A stretch of DNA of 64,000 nt, taken from NCBI GenBank assembly GCA_029298735.1, contig JANSLP010000078.1, positions 1-64,000 on the forward strand, written 5' to 3'. The stretch comes from Ophiostoma sp. CBS 140.51. Taxonomy: Eukaryota > Ascomycota > Sordariomycetes > Ophiostomatales > Ophiostomataceae. Positions 23,101 through 33,871 of this stretch are shown here, piece by piece. The notes beneath the pieces are model-generated. The model made no database searches, was not told where the DNA came from, and saw nothing but the letters and a program-made list of their open reading frames with translations. The translations under genes and the position numbers were made by a program. How positions within the stretch are numbered: position 1 is the stretch's first letter; each line of letters opens with the position of its first letter.

Positions 23101-26100
23101 CAAGTACTTTGGTTTTTGTTTTTATGCTGTGTTCAATTCCTCTTCTCCAAAAGCGGGACATCTCAGGACGAGAAACACAGTTCACTTTTCACTTCTTTCT
23201 CTTTCCTCGCCCCAGTTTCTTGCCGGATCTGGAGAGAGACGGGTCCTAGTCCACACAGCTCCGCTACGCGAAGGATTCGGCTCTGCTGCACCTGCAGAGG
23301 ATTTCCTCGGTCTCGGTGCTAGGGCCTGGCCTGAGCGGGTTTCCGTTTCCTCGCCCATAGGAAAGCTCCTTCTGCGGTCTTTGCTCTCAAGGAAATAACA
23401 AAGTGCTCGAATGCTCGGGTTTTCTAACCTGTTATGAGTTTATTTCAGAGGCGCGGCTGGATCGTGAAACAGACCAACAACAAAAGCTGCCTGCCGAGTA
23501 TGCACGGTACAAAATGCTTCAAATAGACAGCAATTCAAAAGGACAAGGACCGCACCGTCCCCGTAAAAGTATTAGTTCACTTCGGCCTGCGTTTCTTCAA
23601 CGAAAATCACTTTAACCTTCTTTGTGATCACCGTCGAGCTCGGCCCTCTTGCAAGCAGCCAAAAGAACCGATTGAAACACAAAACACTGAACATTGCTCA
23701 CGGCTTGACGATCGGACCTTCTCCAGCCTTCTCGATTTGTCCATACCACATCTTTAAAAGCTCAGCTATGAGTACACAGTACTATAACTCGGTCACCTGC
23801 AGCTATTTAGATCATGGTCTCACATCCCCCCTCTAAATCTCCTCGCTGTTTTTACGCTGTTTCCTTTCCAGCCTCTCCTTTCTTTGCCTTCTTGTTTGTT
23901 CCCACGGTATACTCTCCTTCAGCTTATGTTGCACAGCATGCATCGGACAAAGCTCTCTTGAAACATATCATATATTCCCCGTAAGCGGAAAACAGGTAAA
24001 AAGAAGCAAAGAAACCATATGCTACCACTTGCTCATTATCACATTATTACTTCTTTGCCCTCCTATCCCCTCATGTACTACGTGACAGCAATACCTACTT
24101 TGCAATATCTCTTACAATGGGATCTTCCGTACTGGTTGCCTGCCGCTCCTCTTCGCTTGAGAAAATGCACGCATCCGTTAAAAAAAAACAAGAGAAATAT
24201 GAGAACCAAAAAGGTTGCAAGGCACCTGAATCGGAGGATCAGAGGTCAAAGCATATGTCCCGTCCATTCCGCTCTCCGTATGGGAGCGTGCTCCAACCTC
24301 TACTTCGTACACAGTAGTTCTCCAATTGCTTCCCCTGACAAGCCGATGGATGGCCTGTTCTTTACTTTGCAACCCAGCCCTGTGAGCAAGCTGGCAAGTT
24401 CTTTTGATTTTTTTCCGACCACCTTCTCTCTCTGCATTGGGCGCTCGCTCACCGTTGCAATCGGCAGTGTAACGCTGCGCTCGGATGCCTGTCAGTTCTG
24501 GCTGAAGAAACCAGACAGTTTTGCCGTCGTCTTTTCTCTTGCATCCAATCACCGCCTGTTTCCACTCTCGTTAATATGATATACACAGTACGTCGTACAC
24601 ATACTTGTATCTCCTATCCTCAACCAAGCGGCAAAGCCACTCGTCCTTTGCTGGTGGTAGGCCTCTCTCAATCTGCCATTCTTGGTGATCGGCAGACTGG
24701 GCTCCCGAGGGTAGCTTCACCGGAACAGGAACCACTGGGCCATGACTGGAAGCCCCGGCCCCTGTTCGTTGAATGTCAGACTGCAGCATCAACCCCCCCT
24801 TGCCCTATCCTACTCCAATGGACAACCATCGGTCCCGACAGAAATGCAACTGACAGGGGAGCCACTCCACATGTGCGTCGTATTGTGCATTGAAAAAGAG
24901 TGTGAAAAAAGCCAGGTCTTGCCAGGTTCATAAGACTCCTGTGATAGGAAGGGGAGGGAAGGCAAAAAGGCAAAAAGGACGAGAGCCAGGAAGCTCCCCA
25001 TCTCCTTGGTAGAAAGGATCTCACCGTTGCACTGGGACACATTGCCGTTTGGGGAACGATACGCGGAGGACAATAAGGAACACTAATCATAGACCAGAAT
25101 TATTCCCTTTTTCATTCCTGGCCTTTGCATCGCAATGGGATACAATATCAGAAAGCTTCCCTTCCTGTTTATTGATCTCATCACGAATACCTTTTTAGAT
25201 TAATATTCTCATTAACCCGACGTGCCAATAGGCAGAAGAAGGAAAAGAGAAGGAAAAAAGAGCATTGAAAAGACACGATGAAAGTAAACAGAGAAGAAAA
25301 ACAACGATAAAAATAAAGATAAATTTCAAAATAAACAAAGAAAAGAAATGAAAGGAAAGCGGTAGTGAGCCACAGTAGAGGGACAAACTAAAAATGACTG
25401 ACAATGACTGAGAAAGAGGGCTGGAACTGTGGGGGAAGTCGGGACACCAAGAGATAGACGAAGCCGCATGTCTTTGTTTGTCTCGCCGAGAACTATTCTG
25501 GTCAATTGACGACAACCCCTACAAGACCCGACCTTCACGTGCAGCTGCAAGTACAATGTGAAATGAGGACCGTCGACTATCCCTCTCGGCATCTTAAAAT
25601 ATCTGCTTTTTAAAGTCGCCCTGCATACAAACGAACGTGGCAAAACAATAAGGGATGTTGCCAGAATTACACGTGTGCGTCTGTGTGTTGTATTTTGTGC
25701 CTGTCTGCAAGGGGCCTCGGGGGGGCTTCTTTTTGAGATGGGATGGCCCCCAAGTGGTGATTTACGAAACGGCTTCACACCCTCTTTTCTGTTTCCCCTG
25801 TGTTCATTGTCATCCCTTTCAATCACGGCGTGAGCCGTAATTAAAGGAGGCATATGTCGGCAACGAGGAAAGTCCGTAGGCAAGAACATATCTTCCTTGC
25901 TTCTAAACTTTCCTTTTTGTTCGCTTTTACTTTTGTCACCTCTTACGGCTTTCTGTACGTCGTGATACCTCGAAATTCGAAATCCGTGCTTCAAGAATTA
26001 AGAAAGAGGATGCATGTGTATTCGTACGAAAGCCGTGTGCCATTGTCGGTGTACCGCGAAATGGCCATCCCTCTGCTTTCTCTTCCTGCCCTTTTTGTTT

Positions 26101-26977
26101 CTATCCCCCCTATATCCTCTAACCTCCTTCGCTAGTTGCACGTACTCGGATCTAATAACGCGCAAAGGGCGATTCACAGCGAGCACGGCAGAGGGAGGAG
26201 AGAACTATTGCAGGATGGCACATGCTTCGTGACCGCGAGCAGCCTGGTGTGACCTCGTGAGGTCGTACCACCATACTGTTTTTCCATGCCGTTCTTTTCC
26301 TTCTTCTCACAACCCTCATCTCCCCTTTATACGTTCTTTTGTTGTGTAAATCTGATACTTTTCCTCGCTAGGATTCAAGGTGCACCTCTCCGGTAAATCT
26401 TTTCTGGCTTGATCAGCCCATCCAGCCAGATATGCAGCCAGCCGAGCCGGCCAAAGCGATTTAGGCCAGAGACGTAGGACAACGGCTCTGTACAGGTACC
26501 TCATTGGGGCATCGGCGCGGTCTTGTGCGACATACAGAGAGGCTGGTATGATGAATTGAGGCGGGCTGTCTGTGTCACGCACTGCCCCTGCACCGGGCCG
26601 GATCAGGAAGACGAAAAAAAAGAATAAAGAAAGTGGGAACGGAAAAGAGGAGAGGACAGAGGGAAGAACCACGACAGAGCTGGGAAAGATCAAACGAACA
26701 GGTCCAGGGGAACCCTGTCTCTCCATCTCTTTTTTGCAGTTCTCTAACCGCCTGCATGCTTGATCGTGTCGTCTAGATCCGTATTCGATGTTGTACAGAA
26801 GCTCGTGATGGAAAGTCAAAGTGGTCAGGAGGCTGGTAAACGGCGATGCCGGGCGTCGAAAAATGGAAAGAATGTTTGTTTCAAGTTATCCCTCCTCTCG
26901 CTAAACAGAATGCGCCATCGTGCTCTTCTCCTCCGTACTGCCTGTTCCATTGATTGATGTCCCGCCTCGCGTCCACC
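20178..26977. other. 6.8 kb gene-free region; purine-rich on the + strand in its first 2.4 kb
   Basis: No frame on either strand has both an ATG start and protein-like composition. The best ATG frames (24019-24579 and 22587-23096, + strand) have no recognisable domain and look random. From about 20200 to 22650 the + strand is heavily A and G, so the minus strand is C and T rich. That agrees with a long promoter or leader of the minus-strand 1546-residue gene, which starts at 20177. The rest looks like ordinary intergenic sequence without obvious repeats. A long non-coding RNA cannot be excluded. Confidence 0.55.
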
Positions 26978-27676
26978 TCACGCCCCCTTGTACTCATAAC
27001 GTAGCCGGTTTAGCTCCCGCTCAGGATCGACGCCTGCCATGGTAACCTTTGAGAGTAGGACGACGCCATAGACGGCCGCAGGCAGACTGCCCAGCAGCTG
27101 GTACGGCGTGCTGGATGCTGCTGAGGATGCACCTCTGGGCACAAACAACGACAGCAAGAGCATGGCACACAGGCCCAGGTTCAAGAAGGGCAGATACTGT
27201 TCCAACGGTGGTGGCCGGCCGCCTGCGCCTGACCAGTCAGACAGACGAAAGGCGGGCGCTACCTCGCGGCCTTTGCCCTTGACGTCGGCGCCGCTCCACG
27301 CATCCAGCACGCGTATGCCCGTCTTGGTGGGCGTCTGCTGGTGCACAAGGAACGCCGTGGCGGCGAGCGATGAGATGCCCAGCAACGACACTATGGCAGT
27401 TGAGGGCAACCCTGACAGGAAGCAGGCGATGAGAAAGGGGATCGCAGCCAAAGCGGGTACGGCCAGGAGGATCTGGCGGAACTGCTCATTGCGCTTCTGG
27501 TTCTGCTCGACGAGCGACTGGATAAGTGTGTCTTGTTCTTAAATGGTCAGCAGGCGTCCTTTAGGACAATAGAACAGAGGTGGCTTACCCTCTTCATCCA
27601 TAACTTCCGGTTCGTCCGAGTTGGCGTCGTCGTCGGTCACGTAACGGAATGCGCGGCGTAGGCGCGCTTTGTCCAT
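26978..27676 (-). CDS. Small multi-pass membrane protein, unknown function
   Basis: Two exons, 27676-27589 and 27537-26978, give 215 residues. The 51-base intron has a GTAAGC donor, and the splice rebuilds the acidic-helical phrase MDEEEQDTLIQSLVEQ. The N-terminus (MDKARLRRAFRY, then DDDANSDEPE) is cytosolic-looking, followed by a coiled, charged segment. Two close hydrophobic segments lie at about residues 52-70 and 75-94, and two more near the C-terminus (about 142-160 and 172-193). The layout is widespread in filamentous fungi as an uncharacterised protein; I know no function. It is divergent from COA1, with 409 bases between the two starts, so the promoters may be shared. Confidence 0.72.
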
Positions 27677-28085
27677 GTTTGCGAGTCGTAAAAAAGTTGC
27701 AAACTCGGAGTGCTTTTGGTTCAGTAAAAAGGACGATGCCACCTTATTTCCATCGCAAAATGGTATGGAAAGAGATGCCAGATTACCCCTTTTGTTTTTC
27801 GCCTCTGCCTTCCGTCTGAAGGTTGAGATGTCGTCGCGTGCCTGCCTTGTCATGACGTGTTTTAGGTATATGCACTAAAGCACATCACAATCATGCATCT
27901 AAACGGTATCGATAAGCTTCCGCGATACGGGGTTTTCTCCAGTGGGGTGAACTGTTTTGGTGAAGATCAGTCCATTTTAACGACCACCGACGACACTCGA
28001 CCGCCTGGACACCAAACGACCCGAGGACGGCTCCAACTGCGCCTCCTCTACTCTTCTATACCGCATCCACCACACACACTCGACC
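27677..28085. other. Divergent promoter between the membrane protein gene and COA1
   Basis: These 409 bases separate two ATG codons on opposite strands and must contain both promoters. No clear TATA box or other named site stands out. Confidence 0.5.
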
Positions 28086-28898
28086 ATGATGTCCACAGCG
28101 GCCAGCAGAAAGGCCCTCACAGCCGGCCTGCTGCGGCCACGGCAGCCCCTCGGCCTCAGTCTCGGCGGCCTCGCCCGTGCGCCTAGCCCGGCTCATCTAC
28201 TCCTCTCCTCTCCCGCCTCTTCCTCTGTCTCTTCTCAGTTCCTGTCCGTCGGACGTCGCACATATGTCTCCGCACCACGCCCTGGCGATGGCCCGCTCAT
28301 GGAGCGGCGAGCCGATCGCGAGCTGCCGGATGTCGTCAAAGGCCGTTTCCGCTGGTCCCGCACACTGCCCTGGTTCCTGTTGATTATTGCCGGCTGCAGT
28401 GTCGCCATTTTCAACTACCAAAAGGCCTCGAGCCCTGTCGTCGCCTCTACGCTCTATGCTCTTCGCACGTCACCGAAAGCCCGCGCCTACTTGGGCGACG
28501 AGGTCTACTTCCAGCAGCGGATCCCGTGGATTGCCGGCGAGATGAACCAGATGCGCGGCCGCATCGACATAAACTTCATGGTCAAGGGCACACGCAACAG
28601 CGGTCGTATGCGCTTCACGAGCCACCGGCCGACAGCACGCGGTGTTTTTGAGACGATTGAGTGGAGTCTGGAGACGAGCGACGGCCGTAAGATTGATCTG
28701 CTGGAGGACGTGACCAACGACCCCTTCCGCGGTATCCAGATTCTGCCGGAGGAGTATGTCGAGGCTCTTGTGGAGGATTTCGGCGCAGTGCCGCCGCCAG
28801 GTGGTGTCCATGGCGAGCACGGCAGCGCCGTGATTTCAGAGAATGCGCTGGAGCCCGTGAAGGAGACACGTGGATTCCGGCAACCGACGAAGCGGTAA
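28086..28898 (+). CDS. COA1: Cytochrome c oxidase assembly factor Coa1
   Basis: Coa1 acts in the mitochondrial inner membrane in the early assembly of complex IV around Cox1. The 270-residue intronless frame starts with ATG ATG at 28086. It has a basic, Ser-rich presequence of about 60 residues ending near VGRRTYVS. One membrane span lies at about residues 94-110 (LPWFLLIIAGCSVAIFN). The intermembrane-space domain contains LRTSPKARAYLGDEV, IPWIAGEMNQMRGRIDINF and VKGTRNSGRMRF, the pattern of the Coa1/Tim21-like fold (PF08695). The extension after about residue 240 is loose and less conserved. The family assignment comes from motif recognition rather than a search. Confidence 0.87.
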   Translation: MMSTAASRKALTAGLLRPRQPLGLSLGGLARAPSPAHLLLSSPASSSVSSQFLSVGRRTYVSAPRPGDGPLMERRADRELPDVVKGRFRWSRTLPWFLLIIAGCSVAIFNYQKASSPVVASTLYALRTSPKARAYLGDEVYFQQRIPWIAGEMNQMRGRIDINFMVKGTRNSGRMRFTSHRPTARGVFETIEWSLETSDGRKIDLLEDVTNDPFRGIQILPEEYVEALVEDFGAVPPPGGVHGEHGSAVISENALEPVKETRGFRQPTKR

Positions 28899-29267
28899 TG
28901 GGAATGAGCATTGTTTGTTGTAAAATATCAAAAGTGGGCTTGCATGAACGAGCCGTATCTATCTCGGCTGGAATATAGAATTGCGAGTTTTAGGTGTTTG
29001 TTTCGCAGCTTTTGCATTTCGGCTTACCTCTCTTCTTCAATGTACACATATCCATTATTCATGAGAAAATGAAAAGTAAATACTGCAAAGACGATGCAAC
29101 TTGTGGCAAACAACAAGTGACGAATACAGTGCACAATAAAAACGTAAAAGATGTGTCAATACAATGTTTATACTACTATCGGTACACGAGAATCCCTCGA
29201 ATTTTTGAGAATATACAGTCGCTATTTTTCTTTCATCCTCCCTCCCTACAGCCCGTCATCTCGCCGG
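28899..29267. other. Convergent intergenic region
   Basis: These 369 bases lie between two stop codons of convergent genes, COA1 and the uL3m gene. They are AT-rich and presumably hold both 3' ends. Confidence 0.6.
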
Positions 29268-30509
29268 TCACGCTCTTGGTGCTGGTGTCTCTGTCGGCGT
29301 CTCCAGAGCGGCCTCCGGGATTGGTGCCTCGAATGCAGCCTCCTCCTCGAACTCGGCCTCTTCGCCCTCCTCCAGCGCAATGCCCTCCTCAATCGACAGA
29401 TCCGAGAAACCACGCGACAATAGCTCGGCAATGCGGCCTTCGCGGCGCGCCTCCTTCAGCTCCAGATGGCGCTTGCGCGCCGCCTCCAGCTGCTCGGCTG
29501 CAAGCGGCGAGCGCTCCTCAACAATGGCCCGCGTCTTCTCGATAAAGGCTGCTGCCGGCTGCGGCTTCTTGATGGCGTCCGAGATCTTGACCAGCGCGCC
29601 TTTGGGGCCGCCCACAGCACCCTTGACAACAACAATGCCCAGGTCGTTATCCACCTGCAAAACATTGAGGTTCTGCACTGTCACGCGCTCGTTGCCCATG
29701 CGACCCGGCATCTTCTTGCCCGGCATGACACGGCTACCGCTGCCCTGCGAGGGACCCGTCGTACCAATCGTACGGTGGTTCAGCGAGTTACCGTGCGTCT
29801 TGTTCTGGCCACTGAAGCCGTGGCGCTTCATACCACCAGCAAAACCGAAACCGCGTGAGTTGGATCGCACGTCGACCCACTGGCCAATATGGAACCAGTC
29901 GGGCTGGATCGTGACACTAGGCAACAGCAGACCTGACTCGTTGCGCACATGGAACTCGGCCAGATGCTGCTTGGGCGCTATGCCTTTCGCCTCGTAGTAG
30001 CCCAACTGCGGCGCCGTAACCGTGGCCGGCCGCTTGTTTCCGCTGCCAATCTGCACTGCCCAGTAGCCGTTCTTGGCGCGGGTCTTGTTGGCGACGACTT
30101 GCACGTTGTCGAGCTCGAGGATCGTGCAGGGGATGCGCGAGCCGCTCTTGCTGTAAAAAGCTGTCATGCCGCGCTTAGTGGCCAGCACGCCCGTCCGCAG
30201 GGGCGTCGTATTCTCTTTGCGCTTCAGTGCGGCCGCGGGGCCCGTCGTCGGTGCTGGCAGGCCGGCTGTCTGCTGGTTGAATCGCGTCGGCTTGGAGCCT
30301 CGCCGCGGCAGTGTGCTCCATCCATACTTGACACCACGACGACCCTCGACCAAGCGGCCGGCCATGGCCACGGACAGCACCGGTGTTGCTGTATGTGTTG
30401 CTATTGACGTTGCTGCTGTCGCCTCTGCTGCCGTCATTGTCATTGTCGTCGTTGTGGCAGTTGCCCGCTGCAGGCCAGCCCAGCACCGCGGTAGTAACCG
30501 GGGCGCCAT
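29268..30509 (-). CDS. MRPL9: Mitochondrial large-subunit ribosomal protein uL3m
   Basis: This protein belongs to the large subunit of the mitochondrial ribosome and helps order the peptidyl-transferase centre. The 413-residue frame starts at the ATG at 30509; the frame is open further upstream but only from a TTG. The first 80 or so residues are rich in Arg, Ala and Thr and form a presequence. The L3 core is clear: TKRGMTAFYSKSGSRIPCT, then MKRHGFSGQNKTHGNSLNHR and SRVMPGKKMPGRMGNERVTV. The C-terminal 80 residues are a charged, Glu-rich extension typical of fungal uL3m. MRPL9 is the yeast name; other fungi use mrpl3. It is divergent from the CCDC25-like gene, 452 bases away. Confidence 0.93.
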   Translation of the reverse strand: MAPRLLPRCWAGLQRATATTTTMTMTAAEATAATSIATHTATPVLSVAMAGRLVEGRRGVKYGWSTLPRRGSKPTRFNQQTAGLPAPTTGPAAALKRKENTTPLRTGVLATKRGMTAFYSKSGSRIPCTILELDNVQVVANKTRAKNGYWAVQIGSGNKRPATVTAPQLGYYEAKGIAPKQHLAEFHVRNESGLLLPSVTIQPDWFHIGQWVDVRSNSRGFGFAGGMKRHGFSGQNKTHGNSLNHRTIGTTGPSQGSGSRVMPGKKMPGRMGNERVTVQNLNVLQVDNDLGIVVVKGAVGGPKGALVKISDAIKKPQPAAAFIEKTRAIVEERSPLAAEQLEAARKRHLELKEARREGRIAELLSRGFSDLSIEEGIALEEGEEAEFEEEAAFEAPIPEAALETPTETPAPRA

Positions 30510-30961
30510 TGTGAATTGTGAATTGTGGTTGTGTGGGAGAGAGGGTGAGAGGAGGTCGGTCGGAGAGCGCGGTAAAAGGTGTGTCGTGATACGGCACAGC
30601 CAATTGAGTCGTTTGCGCGCCGTTCGGAAAGTTGCTCGGTGTTGGTTCGGTCGCGTGCGAAGCACCTCGTCTGCTGTCGAATGATTTTTCGCCTGTGAAG
30701 CTATTCGTGTGGTTAGTGAGAAAAAATTCAAGGGAAAGCTCAAGCCCGCTTATCTGCTAGCGTGGTATGGCTGGCAAGCAATTATTCACTTAAGCGCCAA
30801 ATAATAGGTGTGCCTAAATGCATACTGGCTCAAAGCCCAAATTCTCGCCAAGCAGGCACGTCACTCGGTTCACCGTTCTCTACCGCCCACACAAGAGAGA
30901 GTCGACGAGAAATCGCTACCGTCTGCTTCTGCGAGGTGCAAATTCACGAGGCCGGCCCAAA
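30510..30961. other. Divergent promoter between uL3m and CCDC25/Jlp2 genes
   Basis: These 452 bases separate the two start codons. I see no clear promoter element. Confidence 0.5.
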
Positions 30962-31976
30962 ATGGTGTACTACTTCACATCGACGGTCGTGGACCCGTCG
31001 GCGTACATCTACGTCGGCAAGGACAAGTTTGAAAGTACGGCGAATGAGGTGCTAGACATGGCGTTTACATATCCTGGGCCTACGATAGCGACTCATCCTT
31101 GGGCGAATAAAAGCTGACGTGTGTGTGTGTGGCTGGCAGATGAGGACTTGATCAGGTTTGGCTGGGAGGAGGACGTCTGGTGAGTATACTCCAAATCTCA
31201 TGAGAGTAGTGTGCGATGAGCCTAGACTGACAATTCAAGGGTATGTCTCAATCATTAAGGAAAATAAAACAAAATCTGAAGTGCCATCTAACTCCTTTAG
31301 TTCCACGTCGACAAGCTGTCCAGTGCACATATCTATCTGAGACTGCCCGAGGGTGACTCGTGGGAGAGCATTCCCGAAGACCTGGTCAAGGATCTGGCGC
31401 AGTTGACCAAAGCCAACTCCATCGAGGGTGCGTATTGGTCTCCAAGTCTGTTTGAATTTCCGGGGGAAAAAAAGTTTAATAGACAGAAAACACTGCTAAC
31501 ACCCTCAGGCAACAAGAAGGACAACATTACAATCATCTACACGCCATGGTCGAACTTGAAAAAGGACGGTAGCATGGCCGTGGGTCAGGTCAGCTTCAAG
31601 GATCAGAAGAAGGTGCGTCATTTTTTCTTTGTGAAAGGGTGGTCCTAAAAATATGTGCACCTCACTCACCCATACTTAGGTTAAGCGTGTCCTTGTACCG
31701 CAGCGGGAAAATGTCATTGTCAACCGGCTCAACAAGACCAAGGTCGAGAAGCACCCGGATCTGCGGCAGGAGAAGGAAGACCGGCAGCGGGGGCTGCGCA
31801 AGCGTTTGCAGGCTAGCCAGCTTGCGCGCAAGAAGGAGGATGCCCGTATCGCCAAGGAGCGGCAGGAAATCAAGTACCGCAAGGACCACGCATATGACGA
31901 TATATTTACCGAGGAGAACATGGAGGAGGCCAGCAACCAGAACCGGGACGAGGACTGGGAGGATGACTTCATGTAG
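30962..31976 (+). CDS. JLP2: CCDC25/Jlp2 family protein with a one-base exon
   Basis: The product is the fungal relative of yeast Jlp2 and animal CCDC25, a small NFACT-R/DUF814 protein. Six coding exons are 30962-31034, 31140-31179, the single base 31240, 31301-31427, 31509-31612 and 31680-31976, giving 213 residues, close to the family length. The start MVYYFTSTVVDPSAYIYVGK, the core GWEEDVWFHVDKLSSAHIYL and IYTPWSNLKKDGSMAVGQV are all diagnostic. The C-terminus is a charged coiled coil ending in an acidic DEDWEDDFM. The Trp codon of DVWFHV is TG from exon 2, G from position 31240, then TTC from exon 4. The two flanking introns are each 60 bases with GTGAGT and GTATGT donors and CTGAC and CTAAC branch sites. 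Skipping the base causes a frameshift and a stop at about 31338-31340. Confidence 0.92.
31180..31300 (+). other. Twin 60-base introns flanking a one-base exon
   Basis: Intron A is 31180-31239 (GTGAGT, CTGAC branch site, AAG acceptor). Intron B is 31241-31300 (GTATGT, CTAAC branch site, TAG acceptor). Position 31240, a G, is the only base between them. If both were removed as one intron the reading frame would break, and no other GT-AG pair keeps the invariant WFHVDK sequence. Confidence 0.85.
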
Positions 31977-32162
31977 GGGGAGGGAGCATATCAAGATACG
32001 AAGTTTGGTTAATATTTGGCTTTCATTTGGCCGTGATAAAATTCGGTAAATTCATAAATAGCGTTACAATGCATTCTTTCCTTTTGGTCCACCGCTACCA
32101 GTCCATTCTTTTTCGTACACATTCACAATAACCCACAGCCCCCCTCCCTCAACCTCCTGCTT

Positions 32163-32873
32163 CTACTTTCCTCGTCCACCACCAATGTTGCTACCCATCT
32201 GGTTTACCGATGTGCCTTTGAGTGCGTGGTCGGCGGGGTTTGCTGCTGACTCGTACAAAATGTTGACCGGTGCACGGCCCAGCTGCATCCACTCGCCGCG
32301 GAAGCCCAGGTAGCTCAGCCGCGTCACATCCTGCTCGCCGTCGCTAAAGTTGTCCGGGAAGAAGAGCGTCAGCCGCCGCACTTGGCCAAAGATGGCGCGT
32401 TTGACGGAAAATTCTTGAATGTCGGACGTCTGCGCCAGCTCAAACGTCTGTGTTGCATGCTTGGCATCGGCCTCTTCCTCGGCAGACCCGAAATCGAGGT
32501 CGTCGCGGTTCTGGAAGACATGTAATGTACGGGGCGCATCTGAAGATGCAGAGGTACGTAGCAAGATGGAGTGCAGCTTGACTTGGCCCGTAAAGGGAAC
32601 GTGCATGAGAAGCTGTTCGTCAACGTCACTGGCGAGTTCTGGCTCATCCTCCAACCGCTGGTCCCAAGTCTTTTGCACGATAGCACGCCCGGAGCCTGAT
32701 TCAGCTTCGTTGAGGGTGACAACTTGCGCGAAATCGACGTGTTGGTAGAGGGAGAACTGCAGGGCGGGTGTGACGTCGTCGGAATGGTCATGATCGTGAT
32801 CGTGGCCGTGGCCGTGGCCATGGTGGTCGTGGCCGCCACCACCGGTGTGCTCATCGTGGCAATGATGTGACAT
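32163..32873 (-). CDS. PITH-domain protein (PITHD1-like) with His-rich N-terminus
   Basis: The 236-residue intronless frame begins at an ATG at 32873. After the first 35 residues it matches the PITH domain (PF06201), the proteasome-interacting fold of thioredoxin-like protein 1 and PITHD1. Landmarks are YQHVDFAQVVTLNEAE, DEQLLMHVPFTGQVKLHSIL, LHVFQNRDDLDFGSAEE, RLTLFFPDNF and SYLGFRGEW. The protein is expected in the cytosol or nucleus. The N-terminus carries thirteen His within its first thirty residues, interleaved with Gly and Asp, which looks like a metal-binding tail. Its gene converges on the CCDC25/Jlp2 gene with only 186 bases between stop codons. Confidence 0.9.
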   Translation of the reverse strand: MSHHCHDEHTGGGGHDHHGHGHGHDHDHDHSDDVTPALQFSLYQHVDFAQVVTLNEAESGSGRAIVQKTWDQRLEDEPELASDVDEQLLMHVPFTGQVKLHSILLRTSASSDAPRTLHVFQNRDDLDFGSAEEEADAKHATQTFELAQTSDIQEFSVKRAIFGQVRRLTLFFPDNFSDGEQDVTRLSYLGFRGEWMQLGRAPVNILYESAANPADHALKGTSVNQMGSNIGGGRGK

Positions 32874-33871
32874 TTCGACAGGTTCTTTCTTGTCGTTCGT
32901 AAAACAATTCCTCTGTAGTGTTGTCGTTTGAAGGTCGCGATGTGTTCCTGTTGTTTGTTGAGCGCCAAAGAGGTATGACGTTTGTCTGGAAGCTCTTCGT
33001 TTTAGAGGGGTAGCTTGAGCCGACGCTTAGCGCTCTTTCCACAACACAAGTTCAACAGGGACCAAAACGGCACCCGAATTTAGCGGATCGCACCTGCCAG
33101 GCAAGGTGGCTCTTAGTGGCCAATGGAATCACTAAATTTTTTTCCCCTTTGCAGCCTTGAAAGAGCGTTCAGCGAAAAGCTTCTAGATCTTTTTCAAGAT
33201 CAACGCAACTACACAGCTCCCAGCGCACTCCAGTTTGAGCTCTTTTCCGCCCTCCACAGAGTCCTTCCCTCATGAACGCGATACATGCATCCCCGCATTC
33301 TACCTCATTCCCGTAGCGGTGGCCGCAGGTCGTGCCTGATCTCATTCTTTATTTTTCTCTTCCTCCTCACGCGACCTCTGACGTCGCATCTCCTCCCTCA
33401 CACACCCGCTCGGCATGTTGCTTCCCCGGATATCCGGCCTTTCTTTACAATGGAGGGCTACAAGACCTATTTGCGCGAGCTGTCTGGCCATCCAGGCCGT
33501 CAGATTATCGATAGCGACAGCCTCATCGCAACCCCAGGAGCAACCCTCAGGAACTCTCACATCCGAGACCGACACAACAACATCTACACCAGCACCATCA
33601 TCACCATCACGACGAAGACTTGTGCACAGAAGTGTGAGTGGTTAGACAAAGGAGACTTACCATGTAATATCGGGAGCAACAAGGGAGTGCTCGGCTCGAG
33701 ATTTTCGGGAGTAGCAAAAGAGTGCTCAGCTCGACGTTGGTGTTTTTCTTGTTGTGAGTTTTATGGGTGTTTTTCGGGGTTTTGTTAGTTTTATGTGTTT
33801 TGAAACTCACCATGTAGCGTTACCGTTCGTAATCAGTCTAGTCAGATGAGACAGGTCCCTAGAAATAGCCT
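32874..33871. other. Intergenic region with a doubtful small frame
   Basis: A + strand frame from an ATG at 33285 has a hydrophobic, signal-like stretch (FFIFLFLL) but then loses protein-like composition and is not supported as a gene. An imperfect duplication lies at about 33672-33740, where the phrase gagtgctc-gctcga recurs about 50 bases apart. Confidence 0.45.

Noticed and set aside
24019..24579. 186-codon + strand frame with ATG start
   Set aside because: No recognisable motif, irregular composition with mixed hydrophobic and basic pieces, and no splice or promoter support. It looks like a chance frame in intergenic DNA.
25326..25994. 222-codon minus-strand frame
   Set aside because: It begins at a TTG rather than an ATG and has no recognisable features.
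30510..30743. Longer uL3m start upstream of 30509
   Set aside because: The extension begins at a TTG. The ATG at 30509 gives a normal mitochondrial presequence.
33285..33788. 167-codon + strand frame with a signal-like start
   Set aside because: The hydrophobic stretch derives from CT-rich DNA, and the rest reads through simple Thr/Ile repeats and an imperfect duplication.
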